Shown in pieces: positions 42,226 to 55,313 of a stretch of DNA of 64,000 nucleotides (position 1 is its first letter; each line of letters begins with the position of its first letter). Origin of the DNA: Dasypus novemcinctus (Eukaryota; Chordata; Mammalia; Cingulata; Dasypodidae); NCBI RefSeq assembly GCF_030445035.2, contig NC_080695.1, forward strand, positions 51,105,954 to 51,169,953, given 5' to 3'. The notes below the pieces were generated by a model. The model was not told where the DNA came from. It searched no databases and saw only the letters and a program-made list of their open reading frames with translations. The position numbers were made by a program, and so were the translations under genes.

Positions 42226-45109
42226 ATATTTTCTTTTTTTATGTAAAATTTATTGAAGTATAACATTCATAATGAGCATACGTAAACAGTAAGTGTATAG
42301 GAACAGTTGTGAACTTACAATAAAAACAAGTGTATCATCATAAAGGGCTCCCATAAATCAGCCCACCCCCAGTAGCTTGCATGGTTGTGAAACATTCATT
42401 TCACAATGAACTATGAAAGAGTATTGCCAAAATAATTCTTATAGCCCATATCTTACATTTGGTATATTTCCCCCCAACCCATCTGTTTATTAACACCCTG
42501 TATTAGCATTATCTATTTGTTATAGTTCATGAGGAAACATTGTTATATTTGTTCTGTTAACTACAGTCCATCTTCCACCACAGTATTCATTGTGTTACAC
42601 AGTCCCATGCTTTGTACAACCCATTCAAAGTGTACCCTCAGAGGATCTCGTTTTCCTCACAGAGTTGTGCTGTCATTACCTCAGCCAATTTCTGAACATT
42701 TTCATAACTCCAAAAGGAAGGCTCACAAGACCCCCTTATAACCCCTATAGTTGTCCCTTAGAATTGAAATAATATCTTCTTACCATTGCTGTAAAATAGC
42801 ACATTACACTTAGCTATCGTTCATAAGTTATATTAGCTGTAATTTTCCTGTGTTTCACCATATTTTTAACACTTTGTAAAAGAGCATTCTTATATTTATA
42901 TTATTAAAACTAATCTTCATCCACCACCAAATCATTTATACATTCCTTGGATTATCACCTAAATTACTTTCTTTTGACATTTATGTCCAAAGAAGACCTC
43001 TTACAGGCACAATCACATTTATAAATCAGCAGTGTTTGTTATACTAGCTATAATGTGTTCTGATCAACTCTATTCATTTCCTCACTTTTACAATAAACCT
43101 TATGAAAAATTCTACACACATAAGCATCAGCTCCCATTCTTAACCAACATTCTATTTCCTGGTAACCTATAGTCTAAAGTTTCCCTCCATGAGTTTGCAC
43201 ATCATATTTAGTTCATACTAGTGATACCATACATTATTTGTCCTTTTGTGTCTGGCTTATTTCACTCAATATAATGTCCACAGGGTTCATTCATGTTGTC
43301 ATATACATATTGATTTCATTTCTTCTTATTGTTGAATAGTATTCCCTTGTATGGATACACCACATTTTCTTATCCATTCATCAGTTGATGGGCAATTGGG
43401 CTAATTCCATATTTTAGGAATTTTGAGTAATGCTGCTATGAACATCATTGTGCAAGTGTCAGTTCACATCCATGCTTTCAGTTCTTCTGAATATATTCCT
43501 AGTAATGGAATGCTGGATCATATGGCAGCTCTACATTTAGCTTCTTGAGGTTTCCCCAGTCTTCCACAGAGACTGCACCATTACACATTCCCACCAACAG
43601 TAAAGGAATGTTCCTAATACTCTACATCCTTTCCAGCACTTGTACTTCTCTGACTTTTTTCAAATGGTCACTCTATAAGGTGTAAAATGTTATTTCGTTG
43701 TAGTCTTGGTCAGCATTTCCCTAATAGCTAGTGAGGTTGAACATTTTTTTCATGTACTTTTTAATGTATTTATTCCCTCTTTGGAAAAATTTCTATTCAA
43801 GTCTTTTGCCTTTTATTTGTTTAGGTTATATTTCTTTTTTATTGTTGAATTTTGTGATCTCTCTATATAACATGGCTATCAAACCCTTATCAGGTATATG
43901 GTTTCCAAATATTTTCTCCCATTGAATAGGCTACCTTTTTACTTTCTTGACTCTTTTGAAGAACAAAAGTATTTAATTTTGAGGAGGTCCTACTTCTCTA
44001 TTTTTTCATTTGTTGATTGTGCTTTGGGTGTAATGTTTAAGAAACTACCACCTACCATGAGATCTTTTTCTGGGACTTTTATGGTTGCAACCTCAATATT
44101 TAAGTCCTTGATAAATTTTCATTAATTCTTCTTAAGGTATGAGATAGGGAGGCTCTTTCTTTCTTTTGGATATGGATATCCAGTTGTCCCAGCACCATTT
44201 TCTGAATAGACTGTTTTGGCCCAGTTGGGTGTGCTTGGCAGCCTTCTCAAATATCTCTTGACCATAGATGTAACGATCTATTTCTAAGTTCTTATTTGGG
44301 TTCCGTTGGTCAAAATGTCTATCTTCCTGCCCGTATGATGCTGTTTTTTCCATTGTAGCCAAATAATGTGAATTAAAGTGAGCATATAAGAGTCCTCCAA
44401 CTTTGTTCTGTTTTAAGACATTTTTGACTACTCAGGGCCCCTTATTCCAAATAAATTAGCTAATTGACCTTTCCACTTTTGTAAAAAAAAAAAGTGGGGC
44501 CTATTGGTATTTTGATTGGGATTACATTATCTCTGTAAATCAGTGTGGGTCAAATTGCCATCTTCACGATATTTAGTCTTCCAACACATGAACAAAGAAT
44601 GCGCTTCCTTTCATTTACTTTTTGGTTTCTTTTAGCAATGCTTTGTAGTTTTCTGAATACAGGCCCTTTATGTCTTTAGTTAAGTTTATTTGAAATATTT
44701 GATTCTTTTACTTGTTATAAATGGATTTTTTCTGACTTCTTCCTCACATTGCTCAGCAGCAGCATATAGAAAGACTTCTAATTTTTGCATATTAATCTCG
44801 TATCCCACTACTTTGCTGAACTTGCTATTAAATTGAATGCATATGCTGAGGATTTATATAGGAGCCTATCATCAATAAATAGTGAAAATTTTACTTCTTC
44901 CTTCTTATATGGGTGCCTTTTATTTCTTCATCTTGCCTAATAGTTCTAGGTAGAACTTCTAGCAAAATATTGAATAACAGTCATGATAGTGAGCATCCTT
45001 GTCTTGTTCCCAATCTCAGCAAGAAAGTGCTCCTTCATCATTGAGCTCAAGCTAGCTGTGAGTTTTTCATATATGCACTATATCATATTGAGAAGGCTTC
45101 CTTCTATTC

Positions 45110-45361
45110 CTATCTTTTGGAGAGATTTGTCAAGAAAGAATGCTGTATTTTGTCAAATGCCTTCTCTGCATCATTGAAAAGGATTATGTGATTTTTCTTC
45201 AATTTATTAATGTGGTTTTTTATGCTAATTGATTTTCTTGTGTTGAACCACCCTTGCATGCCTGGAATAAAAACCACTTGAAGGTGGTATATAATGGTGG
45301 TAATGTGCTTTTGGATTTGGTTTGCAAGTATTTTTTTGAGGATTTTTGCATCTAAACACAT
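45110..45361 (-). pseudogene. L1 ORF2 reverse-transcriptase fragment
   Basis: 83 codons including [16 protein letters not shown] and [14 protein letters not shown], the conserved finger and first palm aspartate region of L1 RT. Flanking frames are closed by stops. It is part of the old L1. Confidence 0.8.
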
Positions 45362-46686
45362 TAGAGAAATTGGTCTATAAATTTCATTTTTTTTGTATTA
45401 ACTTTATCTGGTTTGGTTATTAAGGTGATGGTGGTTTCATAGAATTAGTCTGATAAGTATTCCTTCCTATTCAATTTTTTGGGAGAGCTTGAGCAGAATT
45501 GGTACTAGTTCATCTTTGGGTGATTGGTAAAATTCACCTGTGAAGTCATCTTGTCCTGAACACTTCAGTTTGGAGAGGTTTTAGATGGCTGTTTCAGTCT
45601 CTTGTGATTTGTTTTTTGAGGTCTTCTGTGTCTTCTAGGATCTGAGTAGTTTGTTCCTGTATATCTAGGAACTTGTCCATTTCATCTCCATTGTCTGTTG
45701 GTATTTAGTTGTTCATAGTACCCTTTCATGATCTCTCTTATTACTGCCGTGTCAATGCATCTTCTCTCTCTTTTTCTTTGTCATTCTAGCTAATGGTTTG
45801 TCAATTTTGTTTATCTTATAGAAGAACCAATGTTTGGATTTGTTGATTCTCTCTTGTTTTGTTTGTTTTTTTAATTTAATTTATTTCTGCTTTGGTCTTT
45901 ATTGTTTATTTCCTTTGACTTTGTTCTTTTTTTTAGTTCCTAAAAGTGTAGAATTAGGACTTCATTTCAGCTCTTTCTTCTTTAATGTAAGCATTAAATC
46001 CTGTAAATTTCCCTCTCAGCACTATTTTGCTCTATCCCATAGGTTTTGATATGCTCTGTTCCCATTTTTTATTCATCTTGAGATATTTACTGAGTTTTCT
46101 TGCAATTTCTTCTTTGACTCACTGATTATTTAAAAGTTTGTTGTTTAATTTCCATATATTTACGAATTTTCCCTGTTCCTATCCACTATTGATTTCCAGC
46201 ATCATTCCACTATGATCAGAGAAAGTGTTTTGTATAATTTCAATCTTTTTAAGTTTATTGAGGCCTGTCTTGTAAGCCATCAAATGGTCTATCAAGGAGA
46301 AAGATCCATGAGTATTTGCAAAGAACATATATCCTACTGTTTGAGACGTAATGCTCTGTAAATGTCTGTTAGGTCAAGTTCATTTATCACAGTATTCTAG
46401 CTTTCAGTTTCCTTATTTATCCTCTGTTCAGACTTTCTATCCAATGCCGATAATAGTGTATTGACGTCTCCAACTATTATTTCAGAAAAATGTATTTCTC
46501 CCTTCAGTTTTGCCAGAGTGTATTTCATGCCTCTTGGGGCACCCAGGTTAGATGCATAAATATGTATTATAGTTATTTCTTCTTGGTGAATGATCCTTTT
46601 ATTAATATGTAGTGATCTTCTTCATCTCTTATAACAGTTTTGCATTTAATATTTTGTCAAATATTCTCTTATACCAGTTTTGTAAT

Positions 46687-46944
46687 TCAAATTTTGTCAA
46701 ATATTACTATCACTAATCCAGATCTTTTTTTTTTATTACTATTTCTATGGAATATCTTTTTCCAACCGTTCACTTTCAACCTGATTGTGTTTTTACATGT
46801 GAGGTGAGTCGCGTGGGTCTTTTTTATCATTTCTGTGAGTCTATGTCTTTTGATTGGGGATTTCAATCCATTAATGTTCAATGTTATTATAATAAAGACA
46901 TTACTTAACTTCATCCATTTTATCCTTTGACTTTCTGTTGTCAT
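46687..46944 (-). pseudogene. L1 ORF2 endonuclease N-terminal fragment
   Basis: 85 codons with NINGLKSPIKRHRLTEMIKK, the opening of L1 ORF2, including the conserved Asn of the apurinic-endonuclease-like active site. The downstream QETHL motif is degraded to a CKNTIRL-like sequence, so the catalytic Glu is lost. Confidence 0.8.
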
Positions 46945-47108
46945 ATCTGACTATTGTTTGTCTTTTTACCCTTTAATTTATCCTTCCAAATAGTCTTCAT
47001 TTCTACAATCTTCTCCAAGTCTCTCTGCCTTGTCTTTTCCTTTCAGGCTGTAGCATCCTTTAGTACCTCTTGTAAATCTGGTCTTTCGGTAAGATATTCC
47101 CTCAGTTT

Positions 47109-47549
47109 TTATTCATCTTTGAAGATTTTAAACTCACCCTCATTTTTGAAGGACAGTAATTCTGGATAAAGATTTCTTGGCTGGCAGGTTTTCTCTTTCA
47201 GTACCTTAAATACATCATAGTACCTTCTTCTCACCTCCATGGTTTCTGATGAGACATAGGCACTTAGTCTTATTGAGCTTCCTTTGTATGTGATGCTTTG
47301 CTTCTCTCTTGCTGCTTTCAGAATTCTCTCTTTATCTCTAGTATTTGTTATTCTGAATAATATGTGTCTCAGTGCATGTCTATTTGAATTTTTTCTGTTT
47401 ACAGTATGTTTTCTTTCTTGGATATTGATATTTATATCTTTCATAAGGGTTGGAAAGTCTTTTGTCATTATTTCCTTAAATATTCTTCTTCCTGCTTCTT
47501 TCCTTTTTTCTTTCCTTCTGGGCCACCAATAATATCTATGCTTGTGCAT
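47109..47549 (-). pseudogene. L1 ORF1 C-terminal fragment
   Basis: 146 codons containing DKERILKAAREKQSITYKG and SSIRLSAYVSSETMEVRRR. These are the RRM and C-terminal domain of ORF1p, which form the nucleic-acid-binding half of the trimer. The coiled coil lies beyond the insertion point. Confidence 0.85.
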
Positions 47550-47717
47550 TTCATGTCATCATTCAATTTCCTGAGTTCCTGTTCAATTTTTTCCATTCAA
47601 TTTTCTATCTGTTCTGTCTTCTAAAGTTCAGATTTTCTCTTCTCAGATTCACTTATTCATTCTTCTACCACTTCAAATTGGCTGTTCTATGCCTCAGATA
47701 TATTTTTAACCTCATCC

Positions 47718-47727
47718 ATTGTGTCTT
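47718..47727. repeat. Target-site duplication of the 9.6-kb L1 (left copy)
   Basis: ttgtgtcttt, identical to 57357-57366. Both copies belong to the ORF1 sequence of the older host L1. Confidence 0.75.
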
Positions 47728-50463
47728 TTTATATTCATTTCTTTAAAAATATTACATTCAAAAAATATGAATTCCCATTCAACCCCACTGCCCCCACCCC
47801 CCACTCCCCCCACAGCAATACTCTTTCCCAACATCATGACACATCCATTGCATTTGGTAAGTACATCTCTGGGCATCGCTGCACCACATGGTCAATGGTC
47901 CACATCATAGCCCATACTCTCCCATGTTCCATCCAGTAGGGCCCTGGGGGGATCTACAATGTCCCGTTATTGTCCGTTAAGCACCACCCAGGACAACTCC
48001 AAGTCCGGAAAATGACTCCACATGTCATCTCTTCCTCCTATTCCCCGCACCCAGCAGCCACCATGGCCACTTTTCCCACATGAATGCCACATTTTCCCTG
48101 TGGTCATTGGAGTGGTTGTGTTCATTGCACTACTATGTCAAGAGGGGGCTTAGATTCCACATGGATACTGGATGCAATCCTCCTGCTTTCAGTTGTAAGC
48201 ACTCTAGGCTCCATGGTGTGGTGGTTGACATTCTTCAACTCCATGTTAGCTGAGTGGGGTAAATCCAATAAATCAGAGTGTAGGAGTTGAAGTCTGTTGA
48301 GGCTCAGGGCCTGGCTATCATATTGTCAGTCCAGAGATTCAAATCCCCTAGATATATCTTAAACCCCAGCACCAACTACAATTCCAATAAAGTAGCATGA
48401 AAGTCTTGTGAAAAGAGATCCCATCTGAACCCAGTTCCATCACACAGAAACACCAGCTCCAAAGAAGGGCCAACTGTCATGGCAGTGAACCCCATCTCCC
48501 ATGACCATAGAATCCGTGGGTCTCTTTAGCCCTCAAAAGAACCAATACATGGGGTTGTATCTACTTTATCTGTCTCTGAGACTCTGCTCAGGTGTGCATA
48601 AGGGCAATCCTTCTGACAACCTCCAGACTCTTTTTTATAGATTCATAGCCATATAAACTCATTTCTCCTTTCCATTTCCCCCTTACATTAGGTCAAACAG
48701 CATTTTAAAGTCCTGTTATTATATGTAGACAGGGACATTCTGCTGGTCCGCATTGAACCTTTAATTCAAGGTCATTTTCTAGTTGCATCATCAGCTGGTA
48801 TTTGGTAGTGATCCCTCGGTGCCAGGGAGGCTCATCCCCGGGTGTCATGTCCCACACTGTGGGGAATGCACTGCATCTACATGCTGAATTTGGCTTTGAG
48901 ACTGGCCACATTTTAGTAACATGAAGGCTGTCAGGAGGAAACTCCCAGGCACAGTGCTGCTCTAGGCCTTGTTCTTATTTCAGGTGTATAGGCTCACAAG
49001 CATAGTCATTAGTATCAGGGGCTCACTGTTGGACCCTCATTCCTTCCTGGTTCTTACCGTTGCACCTGGGGGACTGATGCTGCTCCCCTAGGGACCACGA
49101 CAGAGCAACCCCGGCCAGGAACCCAGTATCCCCCCCAGCTGTTGTTTTTAATTGTTTCCACTATGAGTATATCCAAACATTACCATGCACCCTGGACATA
49201 TGCCCTGTATAACTCCCTGTCAACCATATATCGCCTGTCCATATTCCTCCGCCACCTTTGTTGAACCACTCTGTGATCCAAAACTTCCTGAAAAGCGAAG
49301 CTCAGTATAATGTCAGGTTCCCTTACTAGTAAAATGGAATATAGCCATGAGTTTAAAGGTTAGATCTAGAATACGTATTGATTTGGAAAAATTCTGCATC
49401 CTATCTTTTTCTTTTCTTTTTTCCTAATTATTGAGCTTCTCTTCACAAGAGCCTTAGATCACAGTAATTCATATATACAATATACAGTACTCCCACACAT
49501 CCACACACCTTTTCCCTTCCACAGCGATAGTCTTATAACTTATTCATATCATATTTACTTAAACTGATGTACAGACTCTGAGACAATAGCTTTCAAACAA
49601 GGTGACATCTGTGCTTACATTGTGGTCCATACTTTAGGATATACAGTTTTCTAAATTTTTAGTTATCCTATGTTTTACATTATGGTTTACATTATTAGTC
49701 TGTCGTACCCTATATGTTTTTGGTGTAATATTACATGTTTTATATCCATCCTTGTGTACTCTCGTGAAACTCCTCTCTTACCCCCACATTTACCTTGGTT
49801 CCATCCATTCAACATCCATTTTCCCCTCCTCTTGGGGCCCACAGCGACAGCCAATCTCCATTTCCCGAGGAGCCACGTCCAGAGATACTTGCAACAGTGT
49901 TCAGGGCCTGACTTGCTCAACTGCCCTAATGCCCTGGGAGCCACCCTTTCTCTCAAGAGATACAGTTCCCTCTATTTGACGGCATTAGTCCTCCCCAGGA
50001 TGTGGGGCCACCCCCACTCTCACTACTTGTGTCTCTATCCAATGGTACAACCCACCCTGGCAAAATGAGCATTCAGACATTCCCCAGGAGTCCATCCCGC
50101 ATCAGACCATCCCCACTGAGCATCCTAAACAGGTAACCCTCCTAATTATATTTTGATACGATTTTCTCAGCATTTTACTCTCAACCAACACCTGACACTC
50201 TCCTATGTTCGTATGTTGCCCCTCCCTCCCCCCAATGTTTTGGGTAATATTACCCATCCGCCCCTCCCCAGCCCCCTCAACCACGCAAATCCCCACCCAA
50301 AGGCAACCCCTTGCCCCCATTTTATCTCTTCTTTGTGCTCATACTTACCGCCAGCTCATCATAGATTCCACCCCTGCAGACGTCGGCTCATATCCCTCCT
50401 CCACCCCCGATTTCCTGTAAGCCTATCTTCCAGTCTCTAGCTCTCTGAGGCAGCTTGCTTATT
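47728..50463 (-). other. Long 3' UTR of the younger L1
   Basis: 2.7 kb between the ORF2 stop and the left target duplication. No non-L1 ends or internal poly(T) boundary clearly splits it, although the T-rich run at 49405-49425 (tctttttcttttcttttttc) is a possible seam. The left 1.2 kb is parallel to 39.8-41.1 kb. Its 3' end (gaatgtaatatttttaaag on the minus strand) resembles standard L1 termini. Frames here of 60-132 codons have no L1 or other homology. Confidence 0.65.
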
Positions 50464-53400
50464 TCATATCATTGAGGTCATGTAGTATTTGTCCTTCAAT
50501 GCCTGGGTTGCTTCACTCAACATAAGGTTCTCAAGATTCATCCATGTTATCATGTGTGTTTGTAGTGTATTTGTTCTTACAGCCGAGTAGTATTCCATTG
50601 TATGTATATACCACATTTTATTGATCCACTCATCTGTTGATGGGCATTTGGGTTGATTCCAACTTTTGGCAATTGTGAACAATGCTGCTATGAACATTAG
50701 TGTACATATATCGGTTTGTGTCCTTGTTTTCAGTTCTGCTGGGTATAAACCCAGCAGTATTATTGCTGGGTCATATGGCAAATCTATGGTTAGTTTTTTG
50801 AGAAACTGCCAAACTGTCCTCCAGAATGGTTGGATCCTTCTGCATTCCCATCAGCAGTTCCCCTTTTTTCACATCCTCTCCAGCATTTGTATTCTTCTGT
50901 TTTTTTCATAGCTGCCAATCTTATGGGAGTAAGATGGTATCTCATTGTAGTTTTGATTTGCATTTCCCTGATAGCTAGAGATTTGGAGCATTTTTTTCAT
51001 GTGCTTTTTAGCCATTTGTATTTCTTCTCTGGAGAAGTGTCTGTTTAAATCTTTTTCCCATTTTTTTAAATGGGTTGTTTATCTTTTTATTTTCAAGATA
51101 TAGGAGTTCTTTATATATGCAAGTTATAAGTCTCTTATCAGATATATGGTTGCCAAATATTTTCTCCCATTGTGTGGGTTCCCTTTTTACTTTCTTGACA
51201 AACTCCTTTGAGGTGCAGAAGGCTTTAATTTTGAGGAAGTCCCATGTATCTATTTGTTCTTTTGCTGCTCGTGCTTTTGGTGTGATATTCATGAAGCCAT
51301 TTCCTATTACAAGATCCTGTAGATGTTTCCCTACACTGCTTTCCAAGGTCTTTATGGTCTTGGCTCTTATATTTAGGTCTTTGATCCATCTTGAGTTGAT
51401 CTTTGTATAACGTGTGAGATGGTAGTCCTCTTTCATTCTTCTACATATGGATATCCAGTTCTCCAGGCACCATTTGTTGAATAGGCCATTCTCTCCCAGT
51501 TGAGAGGGTTTGGTGGCTTTATCGAACATTATATGGCTATATATATGAGGTTCTATATCAGAACTTTCAATTCAATTCCATTGGTCTGTGTGCCTCTCCT
51601 TATGCCAATACCATGCTGTTTTCACTACTGTAGCTTTGTAGTATGTTTTGAAGTCAGGTAGTGTGATTCCTCCAATTTCGTTTTTCTTTTTCAATATGTC
51701 TTTGGCTATTCGGGGCCTCTTTCCTTTCCAAATAAATTTCATAGTTAGTTTTTCGAGTTCCTTAAAGAAGGCTGTGTTGATTTTTGTTGGGATTGCATTG
51801 AATGTGTAGATCAGCTTTGGTAGGATAGACATCTTAATAATATTTAGTCTTCCTATCCATGAACAGGGAATATTCTTCCATTTATTTAGGTCTTCTTTGA
51901 TTTCCTTGAAGAGTCTTGTATAGTTCCTGGTGTATAAGTTTTTCACATCTTTAGTTAAATTTATTCCTAAGTATTTGATTTTTTAATTTACTATTGTGAA
52001 TGGTATTTGTTTCTTGATTTCCTCCTGATCTTGCTCATTATTGGTGTACAGAAATGCTACTGATTTTTGCGCATTGATCTTATAACCTGTGAATTTACTA
52101 AACTCATTTATGAGTTCTAGAAGCTTTGTTGTAGACCTCTCAGGGTTTCCTATGTATAGGATCATGTCATCTGCAAATAATGAAATTTTGACTTCTTCCT
52201 TTCCAATTTGAATGCCTTTTATATCTGGTTCTTGCCTCAGTGCTCGAGCAAGTACTTCTAAGACAATGTTAAATAGAAGGGAAGACAATGGGCATCCTTG
52301 TCTTGTTCCTGACTTTAGAGGGAAGGATTTTAGGATTTCTCCATTGTCAACAATGTTGTCTGTAGGTTTTTCATATATACTCTTTATCATGTTCAAAAAA
52401 TTTCCTTGTTTTCCAATCTTTTGGAGTGTTTTTATTAAGAAAGTGTGCTGTATTTTGTCAAATGCTTTTTCTGCATCTATAGATATAATCAAGTGATTTT
52501 TTTCCTTCAATCTGTTTATATGGTGTAATACATTGATTGATTTTCTTATGTTGAACCATCCTTGCATACCCGGAATAAATCCCACTTGGTTGTGGTGTAT
52601 AATTCGTTCAATGTGCTGTTGAATACGATTAGCAAGTATTTTGTTAAGTATTTTTGCATCTAGGTTCATTAGAGAAATTGGTCTGTAGTTTTTCTTTCTT
52701 CGTTGTCTTTGTTTGGCTTTGGTACTAGGGTAATGTTGGCATCATAGAAGGAGTTAGGCAATGTTCCTTCTGTTTCGATTTTTTGGAAGAGTTTCAGCAG
52801 GATTGGTGTTAGTTCTTTCTGGAATGTTTTGTAGAATTCACCTGTGAAGCCGTCTGGCCCTGGGCTCTTCTTAGTTGGGAGGTTTTTAATGACAGATTCT
52901 ATCTCTTTACTTGTTATTGGTTTGTTGAGATCATCAATTTCTTCTTTGATCTATATGGGCTGCTTATGTGTTTCTAGGAATTTGTCCATTTCCTCTGAAT
53001 TGTCATTTTTGTTGGAATAGTTTTTCAATGTATCCTCTTATGATAGACTTTATTTCAGTGGGGTCAGTGGTGATATCTCCTTTCTCATTTCTTAGTTTGT
53101 GTATTTGCTTCATCTCTCTTTTTTCTTTGTTAGTCTCGCTAAAGGTTTCTCAATTTTGTTGATCTTCTCAAAAAACCAGCTCTTGGTCTTGTTTATCTTT
53201 TCAAGTGCTTTCTTATTTTCTATTTCATTTAGTTCCGCTCTTATCTTTGTTATTTCCTTCCTTCTTCTTCCTGTTGGATTACTTTGTTGTTTTTTTTCTA
53301 ATTCCTTCAAAGGTGCAGTTAGTTCTTCAATTTTTGCTTTCTTCTTTTTTGATATATGAATTTATGGCTATAAATTTCCCTCTCAGTACTGCTTTTCCTG

Positions 53401-54268
53401 CGTCCCATAAATTTTGGTATGTTGTGTTATCATTAACATTTGTTTCAAGGTTGTGATTGATTTCTTTTGAGATTTCCTCTTTGACCCACTGTTTTTCTAA
53501 GAGTGTGCTGTTTAATTTCCAAATCGTGGTGTGAAATCTGGGCCTCTGTCCCTTGCAAATTTCCAGCTTCACTCCACTGTGGTCAGAGATATTCTTTTGT
53601 ATGATTTCAATCTTTCTGAAATCATTAAGCCTTTCTTTGTGGCCTCGCATATGGTCTATTTTGGAGAATGATCCATGTGTGCTTGAGAAAAATGTATATC
53701 CTGCTGTGTTTGGGTGTAATGATCTATATATGTCTATTAGATTCAGCTCCTCTAATATACTGTTCAAAGGTTTTCTTTCCTTAGTGATTCTCTTTTGAGA
53801 TGTTCTGTCAAGAGTTGATAGTGGTGTATTAAAATCCCCCACTATAATTGTAGATGCATCTATTCTTTCTCTTAGTTTTTCCAGCATTTGCCTCATGTAT
53901 TTAGAGGCGCCCTTGTTAGGAGCATAAATATTTATGATTGTTTGATCTTCTTGACTGATTGTCCCTTTCACTAAAATGTAGTATCCTTCTTTGTTTCTCA
54001 CAATTGTTTTTCATTTAAAGTCTATTTTGTCTGATATTAACATAGCTACTCCTGCCTTTTTTTGGTTATTGTTTGCTTGTATGATTGTTTTCCAGCCATT
54101 CATTTTCAACCTCCATGAGTCTCTGGGTCTAAGATGTGTCTCTTGTAGACATCATATAGATGGGTCATATTTCCTTATCCAATGTCTCAGTCTGAATCTT
54201 TTGATAGGTGAGTTTAATCTGTTGACATTCAGAGTTATTACTTTCAAGGAATTATTTGTGTTAGCCAT
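50464..54268 (-). pseudogene. L1 ORF2 (endonuclease-reverse transcriptase), disabled
   Basis: About 1268 codons from ATG at 54268 to TGA-equivalent end at 50464, close to a full-length ORF2. Endonuclease: LNVNRLNSPIKRF, QETHLRPR and [11 protein letters not shown] (the SDH motif) are visible. [31 protein letters not shown] and FADD at 52166-52177 are intact. C-terminus: KWYI-like WYIHTMEYYSA. It has nonsense codons at 54152, 54011, 51983 and 51572, and frameshifts near 53340, 53100 and 51020. The protein would nick DNA at T-rich sites and copy L1 or SINE RNA. It cannot be made whole from this copy. Confidence 0.9.
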
Positions 54269-54341
54269 ATTTTGATTGGAGTTGTGTTTGTCATATTTTG
54301 TTTGCTTTTTTTTCCTTCTTTTTTTGTCTTTTTTGTTGCTC

Positions 54342-55313
54342 TTACACTCTCCTCCAACTCTGCCTGTCCTGTTTTTTCCTTTCTTCCTGCAGAACTCCCT
54401 TTAGAATTTCTTGAAGGGGAGGTTTCTTGTTGGCATACTCTTTCAGTTTCTGTTTATCTGTGAATATTTTGAACTCTCCATCATTTTTGAATGCTAGTTT
54501 AGCTGGATAGAGTATTCTTGGTTGGAAATATTTTTCCTTTAGTACCTTGACTATATCATACCACTGCCTTCTTGCCTCCATGGTTTCACATGAGAAATCA
54601 GCACTTAATCTTATGGAGCTTCCCCTGTATGTGATGTTTTTCTTTTCCCTTGCTGCTTTTAGAATTTTCTCTTTGTCTTTAGCATTGGATAATTTGACAA
54701 GTATATGTCTTGGGGTGGGCCTGATGGGGTTTATGACAAGTGGGGTGCACTGTGCTTCTTAGATATGTACATCTGTCTCTTTCATTAGATTTGGGAAGTT
54801 TTCAGCTATTATTTCCTGCAACACTCCTTCTGACCCCTTTCCCTTCTCTTCTCCTTCTGGAATCCCTATAATACATATGTTTGAGCATTTTGCATTATCA
54901 TTCAGTTCCCTAAGTCCTAGCTGGATTTTTTCTATCTTTTTATTGACCAATTCTACTATCTGTTTGATTTCTGATGTACTGTCTTCCACATCAGTAATTC
55001 TCTGCTCTGCCTCTTCTAGTCTGCTGATGTTTGCTGCAAGTGTATTTTTGATTTCTTGAACTGTGGTGTTCATTCCCATCATATCTGTTATCTTTTTGCA
55101 TATGTCTGCAGTTTCCCTTCCAAGTGTTGTCTTCATGTTGTTAACCTCTTCCTTTACTTCATTAAATTTGTCGGTGATAAATGTTCTGAGATCTTTCATT
55201 ACTTGTGCGAACTTCTGCTCCCCTTCCTGATTTTTAGTTTCTTGATTGGATTCAGCCATGTTTTCCTGATTACTGGTTTGGTTTGTAGATTTTTGTTGCT
55301 GTGTGGTCATCAC
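54342..55313 (-). pseudogene. L1 ORF1 (RNA chaperone), one in-frame stop
   Basis: One continuous frame of 323 codons from ATG 55313 to 54342, interrupted only by TAA at 54759-54761. N-terminal half: Gln/Asn-rich start, then a coiled coil (about residues 50-130, ISRLEEAEQRITDVED). The C-terminal half has CNICIIGIPEGEEKG-like (reads CSNICIIGIPEGEEKGKG) and DKEKILKAAREK, with QRRQW-like ARRQWYDIVKVLKEK. The stop replaces a codon at the position usually read as Q in VQEAQ, so it is a CAA-to-TAA transition. Length and domain order are normal for ORF1p. It lies 73 bp upstream of ORF2, as in other L1s. Confidence 0.92.

Larger units (their letters stand above)
42226..47727 (-). mobile_element. Old full-length L1, 3' UTR to ORF1 (split by a younger L1)
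   Basis: The T-rich end at 42230 is the A-tail. 42240-43250 is a 3' UTR parallel to the piece at 15.7-16.4 kb. ORF2 C-terminus follows (tgctgctatgaacatcattg near 43431), then RT (45110-45361), endonuclease (46687-46944) and ORF1 (47109-47700). The element breaks at 47727 and its ORF1 N-terminus and 5' UTR resume at 57367. All frames are damaged. Removing the younger insertion gives about 6.5 kb, the normal L1 length. Confidence 0.85.

Noticed and set aside
49670-50440. Frames of 60-132 codons in the region downstream of ORF2
   Set aside because: They lie in the L1 3' UTR, overlap on both strands and have no domain.
51008-52669. Reverse-transcriptase gene of the host or a retrovirus
   Set aside because: Motifs, flanking ORF1 and non-LTR structure identify it as L1 ORF2, with stops and frameshifts.
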